A DNA stretch of 64,000 nt, from NCBI GenBank assembly GCA_024644235.1, contig JAHELJ010000006.1:62001-126000 (forward strand), read 5' to 3'. The notes below the pieces were generated by a model that worked only from the letters and a program-made list of their open reading frames with translations, made no database searches and was not told where the DNA came from. Below, in pieces: positions 46,895-54,805 of the stretch; position 1 is the stretch's first letter, and each line of letters begins with the position of its first letter. Source of the DNA: Lewinellaceae bacterium (lineage in GTDB: Bacteria > Bacteroidota > Bacteroidia > Chitinophagales > Saprospiraceae). Made by a program: the position numbers and the translations under genes.

Positions 46895-47455
46895 ATGGTA
46901 CAACAGTTACTTCAACTCGATCAGGAGGTTTTCATAGCCATCAATGGTCTCAACAGTAGTTTGCTGGATCATGTCATACCCTTTTACCGACATAAACTTT
47001 TCTGGGTTCCTTTATATGTCTATATAGTGGTTTCATTGTTGAGGAAATTTCCCCAGAATGGACTGTGGATTCTTTTGTTTATTACGTTGTGCATAGGTAC
47101 TTCTGACACCGTCAGCTCTAAATGGATCAAGAATTCAGTACAAAGACTAAGGCCGTGCAACGAGCCAGCTCTTATGGCAAAGGTAAAGCTCCGGATACGC
47201 TGCGGAGGAGGGTACAGTTTTACTTCATCTCATGCCACCAACCATGGCACGTTAGCCTTTTTTCTCTTTTTTCTTTTGGCTAAACCAAGGAAATGGTGGG
47301 GCTGGGCACTATTGATCTGGGCGTTGAGCATTGGACTGGCACAGGTTTTCGTCGGCGTGCACTATCCTTCCGATGTTTTGGCTGGTTGGGTTTTAGGAGG
47401 TCTGATCGGTGGCATATTTGCCCTGCTCTATCGCATCTGGTTTACCTTGGAATAA
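46895..47455 (+). CDS. PAP2-family membrane phosphatase
   Basis: A 186-residue membrane protein with about five helices. The three phosphatase motifs are visible: KWIKNSVQRLRPC (motif 1), SFTSSHATNH (motif 2, with the usual PSGH region changed to TSSH) and GVHYPSDVLAGW (motif 3, catalytic His). Such enzymes dephosphorylate undecaprenyl diphosphate or lipid phosphates in the envelope. Divergent from glmM, whose product also serves cell-wall synthesis, so recycling of the undecaprenyl carrier is a plausible role. It converges with lysA and overlaps its 3' end by 14 bp. Confidence 0.9.
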   Translation: MVQQLLQLDQEVFIAINGLNSSLLDHVIPFYRHKLFWVPLYVYIVVSLLRKFPQNGLWILLFITLCIGTSDTVSSKWIKNSVQRLRPCNEPALMAKVKLRIRCGGGYSFTSSHATNHGTLAFFLFFLLAKPRKWWGWALLIWALSIGLAQVFVGVHYPSDVLAGWVLGGLIGGIFALLYRIWFTLE

Positions 47456-48686
47456 ATGGGATTTCCGGGTCGGTTTGGTGCCTGATCAGGTCGTCAAAGT
47501 CTTGCCGCTCCCTAATCAAGTAGTCTTGCCCTTGATAAATTAAGACCTCGGCCGGAATTAGCCGGCTGTTGTAGTTAGAGGCCATCTGAAAGCTATAGGC
47601 ACCGGCATTCCGAAAGACCAGGATATCACCCTCCCGTATTTCAGGGATTTTGCGGTTCCATGCAAAAGTATCTGTCTCACAGATGTATCCAACCACTGAG
47701 TAGATTTTTGGTAATCCCGTGGGATTAGAAATATTCTCAATTTCGTGATGCGCATCATAAAACATCGGTCTGATTAAATGATTGAAGCCACTATCCACTC
47801 CTGCAAATACGGTGGAAGTAGTGTGCTTAACCAAATTAGTCTTGACAAAGAAATAGCCTGCTTCAGAAACCAAAAACTTTCCAGGTTCAAAGATGAGTTG
47901 AAGTTCTTTGCCCACTTCATGACAATACTTCCGAAACTTTCTACTCATCTCCTGCCCGAAAAGCTCTATGTTGGTTTCATTGTCATCGACGCGATACTTT
48001 ACCTTAAATCCACTCCCAAAATCAATAAAAGAAATCTCAGGGAATTCTCGAGCAGCGGCAAACAGTACGTCAGTCGCTGCAAGAAATACATCGACATCAA
48101 GTATGTCAGAACCAGTATGCATATGCAGACCTTCTACGCTGATCTTATATTGATCCACTAGTTCACGTATCCTACCGATCTGGTGAATGGAAATTCCAAA
48201 CTTCGAATCAATATGGCCTACGGAGATCTTCTTATTTCCGCCCGCCATTATATGAGGGTTGATCCGGATACAAATCGGTTGATCAGGAAAGTGCTGACCG
48301 AAATATTCCAGCCTCTCCAGGTTATCAACATTGATTCTGACTGAGTGCTTCATCGCTTCCTCATACTCGGCAATTGAAACACTGCTAGGAGTGTACATAA
48401 TATCATCAGGTTGAAATCCTGCTTGGAGGGCAAGTAGTATTTCACCAATCGAAACTACATCAACTCCGGCACCCAAGGCTCTGATTAAGCGCAGAATACT
48501 AACATTGGAAAGTGCTTTACACGCATAATGGAAACGAATTTTTGGCACGTCAAAAGCATCGGAAAGTCGGTGGTATTGTTCTTCAATTCTTTGACCATCG
48601 TACACGAATAAAGGTAGCCCATACTTCTTGCATAGTTCAATAACAGGCAATCCCTGAATCTGATACGATTTATCAACTAACTGCAT
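47442..48686 (-). CDS. lysA: Diaminopimelate decarboxylase
   Basis: A 414-residue PLP enzyme making lysine from meso-diaminopimelate. The PLP Lys lies in RFHYACKALSN, the phosphate-binding HTGSDI and DFGSGF stretches follow, and GYICETDTFAWNR near the C-terminus provides the active-site Cys loop. DIVSIGEI-type spacing (VDVVSIGEILLALQAG) is characteristic. ATG 48686 gives the normal start MQLVDKSYQIQGLPV; the frame is open to 48836, but that part reads as the 3' end of the neighbouring DUF1501 gene. It overlaps the convergent PAP2 gene by 14 bp. Confidence 0.94.
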   Translation of the reverse strand: MQLVDKSYQIQGLPVIELCKKYGLPLFVYDGQRIEEQYHRLSDAFDVPKIRFHYACKALSNVSILRLIRALGAGVDVVSIGEILLALQAGFQPDDIMYTPSSVSIAEYEEAMKHSVRINVDNLERLEYFGQHFPDQPICIRINPHIMAGGNKKISVGHIDSKFGISIHQIGRIRELVDQYKISVEGLHMHTGSDILDVDVFLAATDVLFAAAREFPEISFIDFGSGFKVKYRVDDNETNIELFGQEMSRKFRKYCHEVGKELQLIFEPGKFLVSEAGYFFVKTNLVKHTTSTVFAGVDSGFNHLIRPMFYDAHHEIENISNPTGLPKIYSVVGYICETDTFAWNRKIPEIREGDILVFRNAGAYSFQMASNYNSRLIPAEVLIYQGQDYLIRERQDFDDLIRHQTDPEIPFIPR

Positions 48687-48730
48687 AGGAATAATTTGGA
48701 CGCTAAATATAATCAGACTTAGGTCAGACC

Positions 48731-50311
48731 CTATACTTTTAAGAAGGTCTTTGACTGAACATATCGAGCATCTCGGTACCTGACATAGTAGCTTCCCGTC
48801 GATAGCATATTTGCATCCCAGCTGATTTGCTGCCAACCTTCAGGAATAGGGCCGGAAGAGATGTTGGCCAAGTGCTTTCCAGAGTTGTCAAATAGATCGA
48901 TGTGCACATTTCGACCGTGCCCTAAGAGTTCAATGTTCAATATGGATTCGACGGGATTTGGAGACACCCGGATCAGCGTCAGACCAGCTGATCCATCTAG
49001 CTCGCGTTGAGACGTAGGCAGGCATGGACTACTTCCGATAAATGGAATCGGTTCAAAAGATTGACCAAATGTCGATTGTATAGCTGAATCACTCACGCAG
49101 AACCAGTTATTCAAAATGGTCTGATAGACCGACCGGAAATCGAATTCCATCTCCAGATTATCCGAGACTCCAGCCTCAACCGGTATTACCGGGTTTGTAC
49201 CGAATAGGCCCCCGTTTACGGCTTCTCCAAAGACAAAGAGGGGCGCCGCAGCACCATGGTCGGTTCCACTACTGGCATTTGAGATAATACGTCGACCAAA
49301 CTCTGAAATAGTAGCTCCCAACACCCGTTCCTTTGTGTCGAGGAAATCCAAGTCCTTCATAAAAGCTTTTACTGCCTCAGATAGTTGCTTTAGGAGGTTA
49401 GCATGTTCACCAAGCAGATGGTTGGAGGGTACTACTTGATTATCATGCGTGTCAAAACCATGCAAACTGACCATGTAGAGGCGCGTTTGCAATCCACCTG
49501 CGATCAATCTTGACACGACAGCCAGCTGCTCTGCTAGTGGATTATTGTCGGGATAGCTTACTTGTTGGTTAACCTTAACAGCTGCATTGCGAATGACTTC
49601 TCCATATACCTGAGACTGCTTCGTGATTAGACGGATATACCCCAGTTTATCACCCGCTATCGTATCTGGAATAGGGTCATCAACATCGTTTACCAATTTA
49701 TAAAACCATTCAGGATCTGCTACCACCATACCCATACCTGTGACCGGCCCCTGAAAAGCAACAGACAGATTGTAGCCTATTTCTATTGCCAGTGGATCCG
49801 GAACAGTGGCATTGGGATAGCCTGCTGGAAAATTCGGAAAATCATGATCCAAGTATCTGCCTAACCATCCCGTTGGTAAGACTTCATCTGAATCAGCTGC
49901 AGTCATCCAAATGTCAGTAGATCGAAAATGTGAGTAGTTCTGGGTGGGATACCCCACGTTCTGTAATATGGCTAAGTTGCCTTCGTCATATAAAGATCGA
50001 AATCCTTGAAGCGATGGATGTAATTTCACTGAGTCTAAGCCATCTAGGTCTAGCAGGCTTCCTTCCGGCAGGATTACATCGGGCCTTACTTTAGCAAGAT
50101 TGTCAAACTGGTCGACAGGAACCACGGTGTTGAGACCGTCATTTCCGCCACCGAGATATACCAACACCAGAACTTTGTCAGTCTCTTCTAGATCTTGATA
50201 TAGTCCCCGCAATAAAGATGAATTGCTGAACGCAGGTATTCCGAGACCGTTGAGCATCGGTGGGATTAACGCAGTACGGGTGGCGTGTCTGATGAACGAT
50301 CTTCTCTTCAT
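48731..50311 (-). CDS. DUF1501 protein with T9SS sorting domain
   Basis: A 526-residue exported protein. The N-terminus MKRRSFIRHATRTALIPPML resembles a Tat-type signal. The DUF1501 domain (sulfatase/alkaline-phosphatase-like fold) includes LVYLGGGNDGLNTVVPVDQF, the LHGFDTHDNQ motif and EFGRRIISNASSGTDHGAAAP, residues that would hold metal. The last about 75 residues (VSPNPVESILNIELLGHGR, YYVRYRDARYV) are a T9SS sorting domain. It follows a DUF1800 gene by 14 bp; the pair is widespread, with poorly known function. The metal motif suggests hydrolase activity on an unknown ester. Confidence 0.88.
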   Translation of the reverse strand: MKRRSFIRHATRTALIPPMLNGLGIPAFSNSSLLRGLYQDLEETDKVLVLVYLGGGNDGLNTVVPVDQFDNLAKVRPDVILPEGSLLDLDGLDSVKLHPSLQGFRSLYDEGNLAILQNVGYPTQNYSHFRSTDIWMTAADSDEVLPTGWLGRYLDHDFPNFPAGYPNATVPDPLAIEIGYNLSVAFQGPVTGMGMVVADPEWFYKLVNDVDDPIPDTIAGDKLGYIRLITKQSQVYGEVIRNAAVKVNQQVSYPDNNPLAEQLAVVSRLIAGGLQTRLYMVSLHGFDTHDNQVVPSNHLLGEHANLLKQLSEAVKAFMKDLDFLDTKERVLGATISEFGRRIISNASSGTDHGAAAPLFVFGEAVNGGLFGTNPVIPVEAGVSDNLEMEFDFRSVYQTILNNWFCVSDSAIQSTFGQSFEPIPFIGSSPCLPTSQRELDGSAGLTLIRVSPNPVESILNIELLGHGRNVHIDLFDNSGKHLANISSGPIPEGWQQISWDANMLSTGSYYVRYRDARYVQSKTFLKV

Positions 50312-50325
50312 TGATGTAACGGCTA

Positions 50326-51945
50326 TTATGTGAGGTGGTATTCAGATAGTTGCAGGAGGTATTGAAAAAGAACTCTTGCCCGTGTTTCCACAATACTTCG
50401 TTTCATCTCATTCGACGAATCATCCAAATAATCAAACCAGGCATTTGTCCAATAGCTTGCATTTGATTGTCCGGTGAGGAGTATCGCAACCATTCGATTT
50501 TTTACCTGCTCGGATACAGGTAATCCCAGGTGCAATTCTACCAAGTCATCTACTAAAGGACCGGGCTCAGCTTGAGTGTTAAAAGTCTTTATGTGATCGA
50601 GGAGGTTAACATTTGTCAAAATATTTTGAGACCAAAATCCCCAGTAAATGAAGGAGTCGGTCACAACTGCCCGGTTCGTAATGGTATTTGTCGTGATCCA
50701 ATGCTTGTCATACTGAGGTATTTGATGATAGGCAGGCCAACCGGCAACATTTGGGGGATCCAGGACCTGAAGGCCCATGTTTGTCATGGACCACATCATG
50801 CTTCTTCTGATTTCATCTCTGTTTTGTTCGCTGGCTTGACTTGGCATTTTCACTCCGAAAGTTCTCCAGAATCCAATCATAAAGTCCAGCGGACTTTTGA
50901 TCATCGCACCTCGTAAGGAGGAATCATAGAAATGAGCACTTGAAAACAAGGCTCTTAACACCGGCATTATCTCATAATTACTATCTCGGAAAATAGTGGC
51001 AAGTGGAGCAATTACGGTGGCTTCCACTTCGGGCGAGATCTCATGGTAAACAAAAAAGCGGTACAGCTTTCTTACCACAAACAACGCCACCTCGTTATTG
51101 TCAAAAATCATATCAAGGAGAGCATCTAGCTCATTCCTTCCATCTTCGCCAGTCTTACCAATAATGATGGTTTGGTGATAGAAATCCGAAAAATGCTTGT
51201 CACCATCGTCATGCCAATCTGGATTAAAGTAATAGGATCCGGTTTCCCAATCTATAGTATGACCAGTAAGTACCCGCGCTGCTTCCTGTACATCACTCTC
51301 CGTGAATTGGGCATTAGGTCCTTTTCCTATTGTGAATAACTCCTGCAATTCACGTGAGTAGTTTTCATCTGGTGCGAATCGATTGTTTGCTGCACCATTG
51401 AGATAAAGAAGCATAAGCGGATCTATGGTGATGAGCTTTACCAGCTGCCGGAAATTGCCATATGCGCTAGATCGAAGCAACTGATAATGTCGGTAAGATA
51501 AGTTTGGCCAGAAGACTTCCCATGATTGCGTGGCCAGATGGTTGTGCCAGAAAAATGTCAACTTCTCATGCAGGGTACTGGATTGGCGCAGCATACGCTC
51601 GACCCACCAAGATTTCATTGAAACCACTCTTGCACTGGTGATATCAGGATTTTCCGAGTGCAGATCGTGGATCCAGGTCTGACCAAACGCAACCTTTGGA
51701 TCATGCAATTCGTCGGAATTGTAGTGATTCAGAGGAGGGGAGGGTTCCGGATCAAAAATCAATACCTGATCGAGGGTTTGATTCATTGTTTGGCCAGCGA
51801 AGATATCTACATCTCTACCCACTGCTCCAAAAGTAGTACGACGGAGCAAATGGCGAACTTCAGCTTTGGTCCATGGACCCAAATATGTTTCTAAAGTATT
51901 CGCGAATGGCCTGGATGATGGAATCGGAGTGGTTTGAGAATTCAT
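50326..51945 (-). CDS. DUF1800 protein
   Basis: A 539-residue protein of the DUF1800 family, recognised by EVRHLLRRTTFGAVGRDVD at the start, EKLTFFWHNHLATQSWEVFW, NYSRELQELFTIGKG and PPNVAGWPAYHQ. Its family is almost always encoded next to DUF1501, as here (14 bp upstream of it, same strand). No signal peptide is apparent from the ATG at 51945, unlike its exported partner; a start further upstream was not found. The function is unknown. The pair probably forms an operon of its own; a 164-bp region separates it from the divergent SRPBCC gene. Confidence 0.9.
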   Translation of the reverse strand: MNSQTTPIPSSRPFANTLETYLGPWTKAEVRHLLRRTTFGAVGRDVDIFAGQTMNQTLDQVLIFDPEPSPPLNHYNSDELHDPKVAFGQTWIHDLHSENPDITSARVVSMKSWWVERMLRQSSTLHEKLTFFWHNHLATQSWEVFWPNLSYRHYQLLRSSAYGNFRQLVKLITIDPLMLLYLNGAANNRFAPDENYSRELQELFTIGKGPNAQFTESDVQEAARVLTGHTIDWETGSYYFNPDWHDDGDKHFSDFYHQTIIIGKTGEDGRNELDALLDMIFDNNEVALFVVRKLYRFFVYHEISPEVEATVIAPLATIFRDSNYEIMPVLRALFSSAHFYDSSLRGAMIKSPLDFMIGFWRTFGVKMPSQASEQNRDEIRRSMMWSMTNMGLQVLDPPNVAGWPAYHQIPQYDKHWITTNTITNRAVVTDSFIYWGFWSQNILTNVNLLDHIKTFNTQAEPGPLVDDLVELHLGLPVSEQVKNRMVAILLTGQSNASYWTNAWFDYLDDSSNEMKRSIVETRARVLFQYLLQLSEYHLT

Positions 51946-52109
51946 GCCAAGTGAAGATTCTTAGATCATGGATAGTCTTGCTCTAAGTTAGGGATACCGC
52001 ACAAATAAGGCCAATATTCTTCCCCTTGTCTTTGAAGGTGCCTTCTGCTGAGGATAGAAATCAGCAATCCGGTCTCGATTTTCCGAGATGAGATCATTAC
52101 TTTCGGACT

Positions 52110-52553
52110 ATGATTAAGGTCACCAGTTCAGTAGAAATCGAACATGATCCCAACGAAGTCTTTCAGTACATAGCGGATCCCGAGAATAATCCCCAGTGGC
52201 AATCCGGGATGAAGTCTTGTAAGTGGGAAAGCAAGCACCATAATTGGATAGGCTCGACCTATATCCAAGAAGCAAGCTTTCTGGGAAAGGAAATAGAGTC
52301 AACGTTTGAGATCATAGATTTTCAGCAGGGCTACATGATCAAGGGCCAGAGTATTTCGGGTACATTTCCCATCACCTTTACGAGAATTGTAGAGAGCACC
52401 TCCAATGGATGTAAAGTAACGGCAATCGTCGAAGGAGATCCCAAAGGAGTATTCAAGATTGCCCAACCTCTAATGACCTGGATGGTCAAATATTCGGTCG
52501 AGAAAGACTATCAGAAACTGAAATCCCTGTTTGAAAACGAAAATTCCGACTAA
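52110..52553 (+). CDS. SRPBCC-family protein
   Basis: A 147-residue START/polyketide-cyclase-like protein: VEIEHDPNEVFQYIADPENNPQWQSG, with the Trp-Trp core, then a ligand-pocket beta-sheet and the C-terminal helix (VEKDYQKLKSLFENE). Members bind hydrophobic ligands or act as cyclases or regulators; the ligand is unknown. Its 3' end lies in the first unit of a perfect 24-bp tandem duplication, and the tpiA gene follows immediately, so both are cotranslated. Confidence 0.82.
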   Translation: MIKVTSSVEIEHDPNEVFQYIADPENNPQWQSGMKSCKWESKHHNWIGSTYIQEASFLGKEIESTFEIIDFQQGYMIKGQSISGTFPITFTRIVESTSNGCKVTAIVEGDPKGVFKIAQPLMTWMVKYSVEKDYQKLKSLFENENSD

Positions 52554-52580
52554 TGAGAAAACGAAAATTCCGACTAATGA
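52533..52580 (+). repeat. Perfect 24-bp tandem duplication at the SRPBCC/tpiA junction
   Basis: The unit GAAAACGAAAATTCCGACTAATGA (52533-52556) is repeated without change at 52557-52580. Each unit carries a TAATG overlap. The first copy ends SRPBCC (TAA 52551-52553) and offers an ATG at 52553; the second gives the ATG at 52577 that begins a normal TpiA. Confidence 0.95.
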
Positions 52581-53323
52581 GAAGACGAATTGCAGCGGGT
52601 AACTGGAAAATGAACAAGAAAAAAGCCGAGGCTCTCGAATTAGCAAACACTCTGGCTCAATCTTCGTTGCCAGGAGATGTTGATGTTATATTGGGTGTGC
52701 CTTCTTTGTACCTTGAGGGGGTTCAGAATGCTGTACATGGATCAACAATACAGGTGGCCGCCCAGAATTGTCATCAGGAAGATTTTGGTGCATATACCGG
52801 CGAGATTTCAGCCCCTATGCTTGCTTCCATCAACGTGGCCTGGGTTATCATTGGACATTCAGAAAGACGGCAATACTTCGCAGAAGACAATGCACTCCTT
52901 GCTAAAAAAGTCGATAAGGCACTTGAGCACAATCTCCGTCCCATCTTCTGCTGTGGAGAGCCGCTTAATATCCGGGAGAAGGGTAATCATGTTGACTTCG
53001 TTAAGACTCAATTACAAGAAAGTCTTTTTCATCTTGACGTGAAGAGTTTTGGCCGTTTGGTCATTGCCTACGAACCCATATGGGCGATTGGTACGGGAGT
53101 TACTGCCTCGCCTGAGCAAGCACAGGATATGCATAGGGAAATAAGATCAATGATCACCAATCAATATGATTCGACGTTGAGTGAAGCCATACAAATTCTG
53201 TACGGAGGAAGTGTTAAACCTGCAAATGCCAGGATTCTATTCGATCAACCGGACGTTGATGGTGGTCTGGTGGGAGGTGCATCATTGAAGTCGGGTGATT
53301 TCCTTGACATTATCAATGCCTGA
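52577..53323 (+). CDS. tpiA: Triosephosphate isomerase
   Basis: A 248-residue TIM barrel that interconverts dihydroxyacetone phosphate and glyceraldehyde 3-phosphate. It starts RRRIAAGNWKMNKKK, has the catalytic His in IIGHSERRQYF and the catalytic Glu in AYEPIWAIGTG. The phosphate-binding LYGGSVKPANA and GGLVGGASLK complete the barrel. The second ATG (52577) is chosen because it gives the family N-terminus. The first (52553) would add eight residues created by the 24-bp duplication. Either could be used, and both would be coupled to the SRPBCC gene. Confidence 0.96.
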   Translation: MRRRIAAGNWKMNKKKAEALELANTLAQSSLPGDVDVILGVPSLYLEGVQNAVHGSTIQVAAQNCHQEDFGAYTGEISAPMLASINVAWVIIGHSERRQYFAEDNALLAKKVDKALEHNLRPIFCCGEPLNIREKGNHVDFVKTQLQESLFHLDVKSFGRLVIAYEPIWAIGTGVTASPEQAQDMHREIRSMITNQYDSTLSEAIQILYGGSVKPANARILFDQPDVDGGLVGGASLKSGDFLDIINA

Positions 53324-53429
53324 GATGTAAAAAAAACAAGACATCTTTTCCAGATGAATAAGAAACGATCATTAGCGGTTGTGCGTTGAACAAAGCGATA
53401 TTGGAGTTTTCAGATTTCAGTAATTATAA

Positions 53430-53660
53430 ATGATCGAACTCACGGGAACCATAGTTTTTCAGCCCCTTGAGACTGGGTTTTGGGGCATCGTCGATTCTGA
53501 GGGTAAGAAGTGGCGGCCGGTAAACATGCCCGATCAGCTAAAGGTAGATGGGGCCAGAGTGGAAGTAACTGCTCGCAAAGTTGATGATGATACTTCAATC
53601 TTTATGTGGGGTACACCGATCCGAATCCTATCTTTTCACACTCTACCCTTGTTCAGCTGA
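53430..53660 (+). CDS. Small conserved protein of unknown function
   Basis: A 76-residue protein: ELTGTIVFQPLETGFWGIVDSEGKKWRPVNMP, then RVEVTARKVDDDTSIFMWGTPI. The GFWGIV, PVNMP and FMWGTP stretches look like a conserved small OB-like family seen in Bacteroidota and archaea, from memory. It may be a solitary nucleic-acid or metal-binding domain, but I know of no proven function. It starts with ATG 107 bp after tpiA and converges with a membrane protein gene whose stop lies 17 bp beyond. Confidence 0.65.
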   Translation: MIELTGTIVFQPLETGFWGIVDSEGKKWRPVNMPDQLKVDGARVEVTARKVDDDTSIFMWGTPIRILSFHTLPLFS

Positions 53661-53677
53661 AGTTCTGGACAAAATCA

Positions 53678-54109
53678 TTAAAATAACACAGGCCAAAGCA
53701 GAGGGCCAAGAACATAGTTGGGTACAAGACACCATTGGGCCAGGGAAAAGCAAATGCTGGTAATTAGCAGTTTTTCTTCTGCAACACCTATTTTGACAAA
53801 ATGTGAGGTCACTTTGGGCAGCTGGGATTTATGCAAAATTTGATCATTCCAGAGCAGAAAAGAGGCAAGCGCAAATGCCAAACCCAGATAGAAAATTGCC
53901 CGAGTTTGGTGATGATCAAACTGACTTAGAAAGTCAAACATGATATTAAAACAGACTGACAGAGCACTCAATATCAATAATATGAACAAGACCTCGTTAA
54001 AGAAGACAGCCAGTCGTGGAACTCGACGGTGATCGGTTTGTTTGGCCACCAGTAATGAAAATGCAATCAATACCAGAATGTAGGTGTATTTCCATAAAGT
54101 GGAGTCCAC
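53678..54109 (-). CDS. Hypothetical four-helix membrane protein
   Basis: A 143-residue protein that I do not recognise. Four hydrophobic segments are visible: WKYTYILVLIAFSLLVA, FNEVLFILLILSALSVCF, AIFYLGLAFALASFLLW and LITSICFSLAQWCLV. Charged loops lie between them, one with His (FDHHQTR). Codon use and direction fit a real gene. It starts at ATG 54109, with 96 bp to the divergent SET gene, and converges with the small conserved protein. A function cannot be suggested. Confidence 0.6.
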   Translation of the reverse strand: MDSTLWKYTYILVLIAFSLLVAKQTDHRRVPRLAVFFNEVLFILLILSALSVCFNIMFDFLSQFDHHQTRAIFYLGLAFALASFLLWNDQILHKSQLPKVTSHFVKIGVAEEKLLITSICFSLAQWCLVPNYVLGPLLWPVLF

Positions 54110-54205
54110 GGCAATTTTAAGACGAAAGGTACCCCAAAATAATGATCAAAGTTTGAGTGACTTGGGCATTAAAGTTCGTCTCTAACTTCAAAATTCAAAC
54201 TAAAA

Positions 54206-54790
54206 ATGATTCACCCAAAAACTGAGCTTCGATTTATAAACTCAGAGGTCGGCTATGGAGTTGTGGCCATAGATTTTATTCCTAAAGGCACTATAACATG
54301 GGCTCTTGACAATTTGGACCGGGAGTTTACCCAGAGCCAGTTTGACGAGATGTTGCCTCTCTATCAGAATATATTGGACAAGTATTCATTTAGAAACAAC
54401 CGGGGAAACTTGATCCTGTGTTGGGATATAGCTCGATATGTTAATCATTCCTTTAATGCCAACTGCCTAACCACGGCGTATGATTTTGAGATTGCAATCC
54501 GGGATATTTATGAAGGCGAGCAACTTACGGATGATTATGGATATCTCAATATTGCCCACCCATTTGAAGCTATCGACGAGGGTACTGACCGTAAAGTCGT
54601 CTACCCGGATGACCTTGTAAACTATCATTCAATGTGGGATCAGCAACTTTTAGAAACCTGGCCCTACATCATCGAGGTGGACCAGCCTCTGCGGGAGATC
54701 ATTCCCCAACACATCTGGGCTAAGGTGGAAAATATCACTGGAGGCCAGGAGAAAATGGATTCGATCCTGAAGTGCTACTATCCGGGTTAA
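54206..54790 (+). CDS. SET-domain protein (possible lysine methyltransferase)
   Basis: A 194-residue protein with a SET-like fold. The N-terminal strand pair is ELRFINSEVGYGVVAIDFIPKGT. The pseudoknot motifs RYVNHSFNANC (N-H-S-x-x-x-N-C type) and GEQLTDDYGY (the E-L-x-x-D-Y motif with the catalytic Tyr) are both present. These bind S-adenosylmethionine and the target lysine. The C-terminus lacks a classical Cys post-SET zinc motif and has a long tail. Bacterial SET proteins are occasional and their targets unknown. It stands alone between divergent and convergent neighbours, so context does not reveal the substrate. Confidence 0.85.
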   Translation: MIHPKTELRFINSEVGYGVVAIDFIPKGTITWALDNLDREFTQSQFDEMLPLYQNILDKYSFRNNRGNLILCWDIARYVNHSFNANCLTTAYDFEIAIRDIYEGEQLTDDYGYLNIAHPFEAIDEGTDRKVVYPDDLVNYHSMWDQQLLETWPYIIEVDQPLREIIPQHIWAKVENITGGQEKMDSILKCYYPG

Positions 54791-54805
54791 CCAAATCACA
54801 GAAAA

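Noticed and set aside
48687-48836. 50-residue N-terminal extension of lysA
   Set aside because: It overlaps the end of the DUF1501 gene and lacks the family start; ATG 48686 gives the usual N-terminus.
53323-53350. Weak hairpin (AGATGT / ACATCT with a 12-base A-rich loop) after tpiA
   Set aside because: Stem of only 6 bp and a large loop; too weak to list as a terminator.
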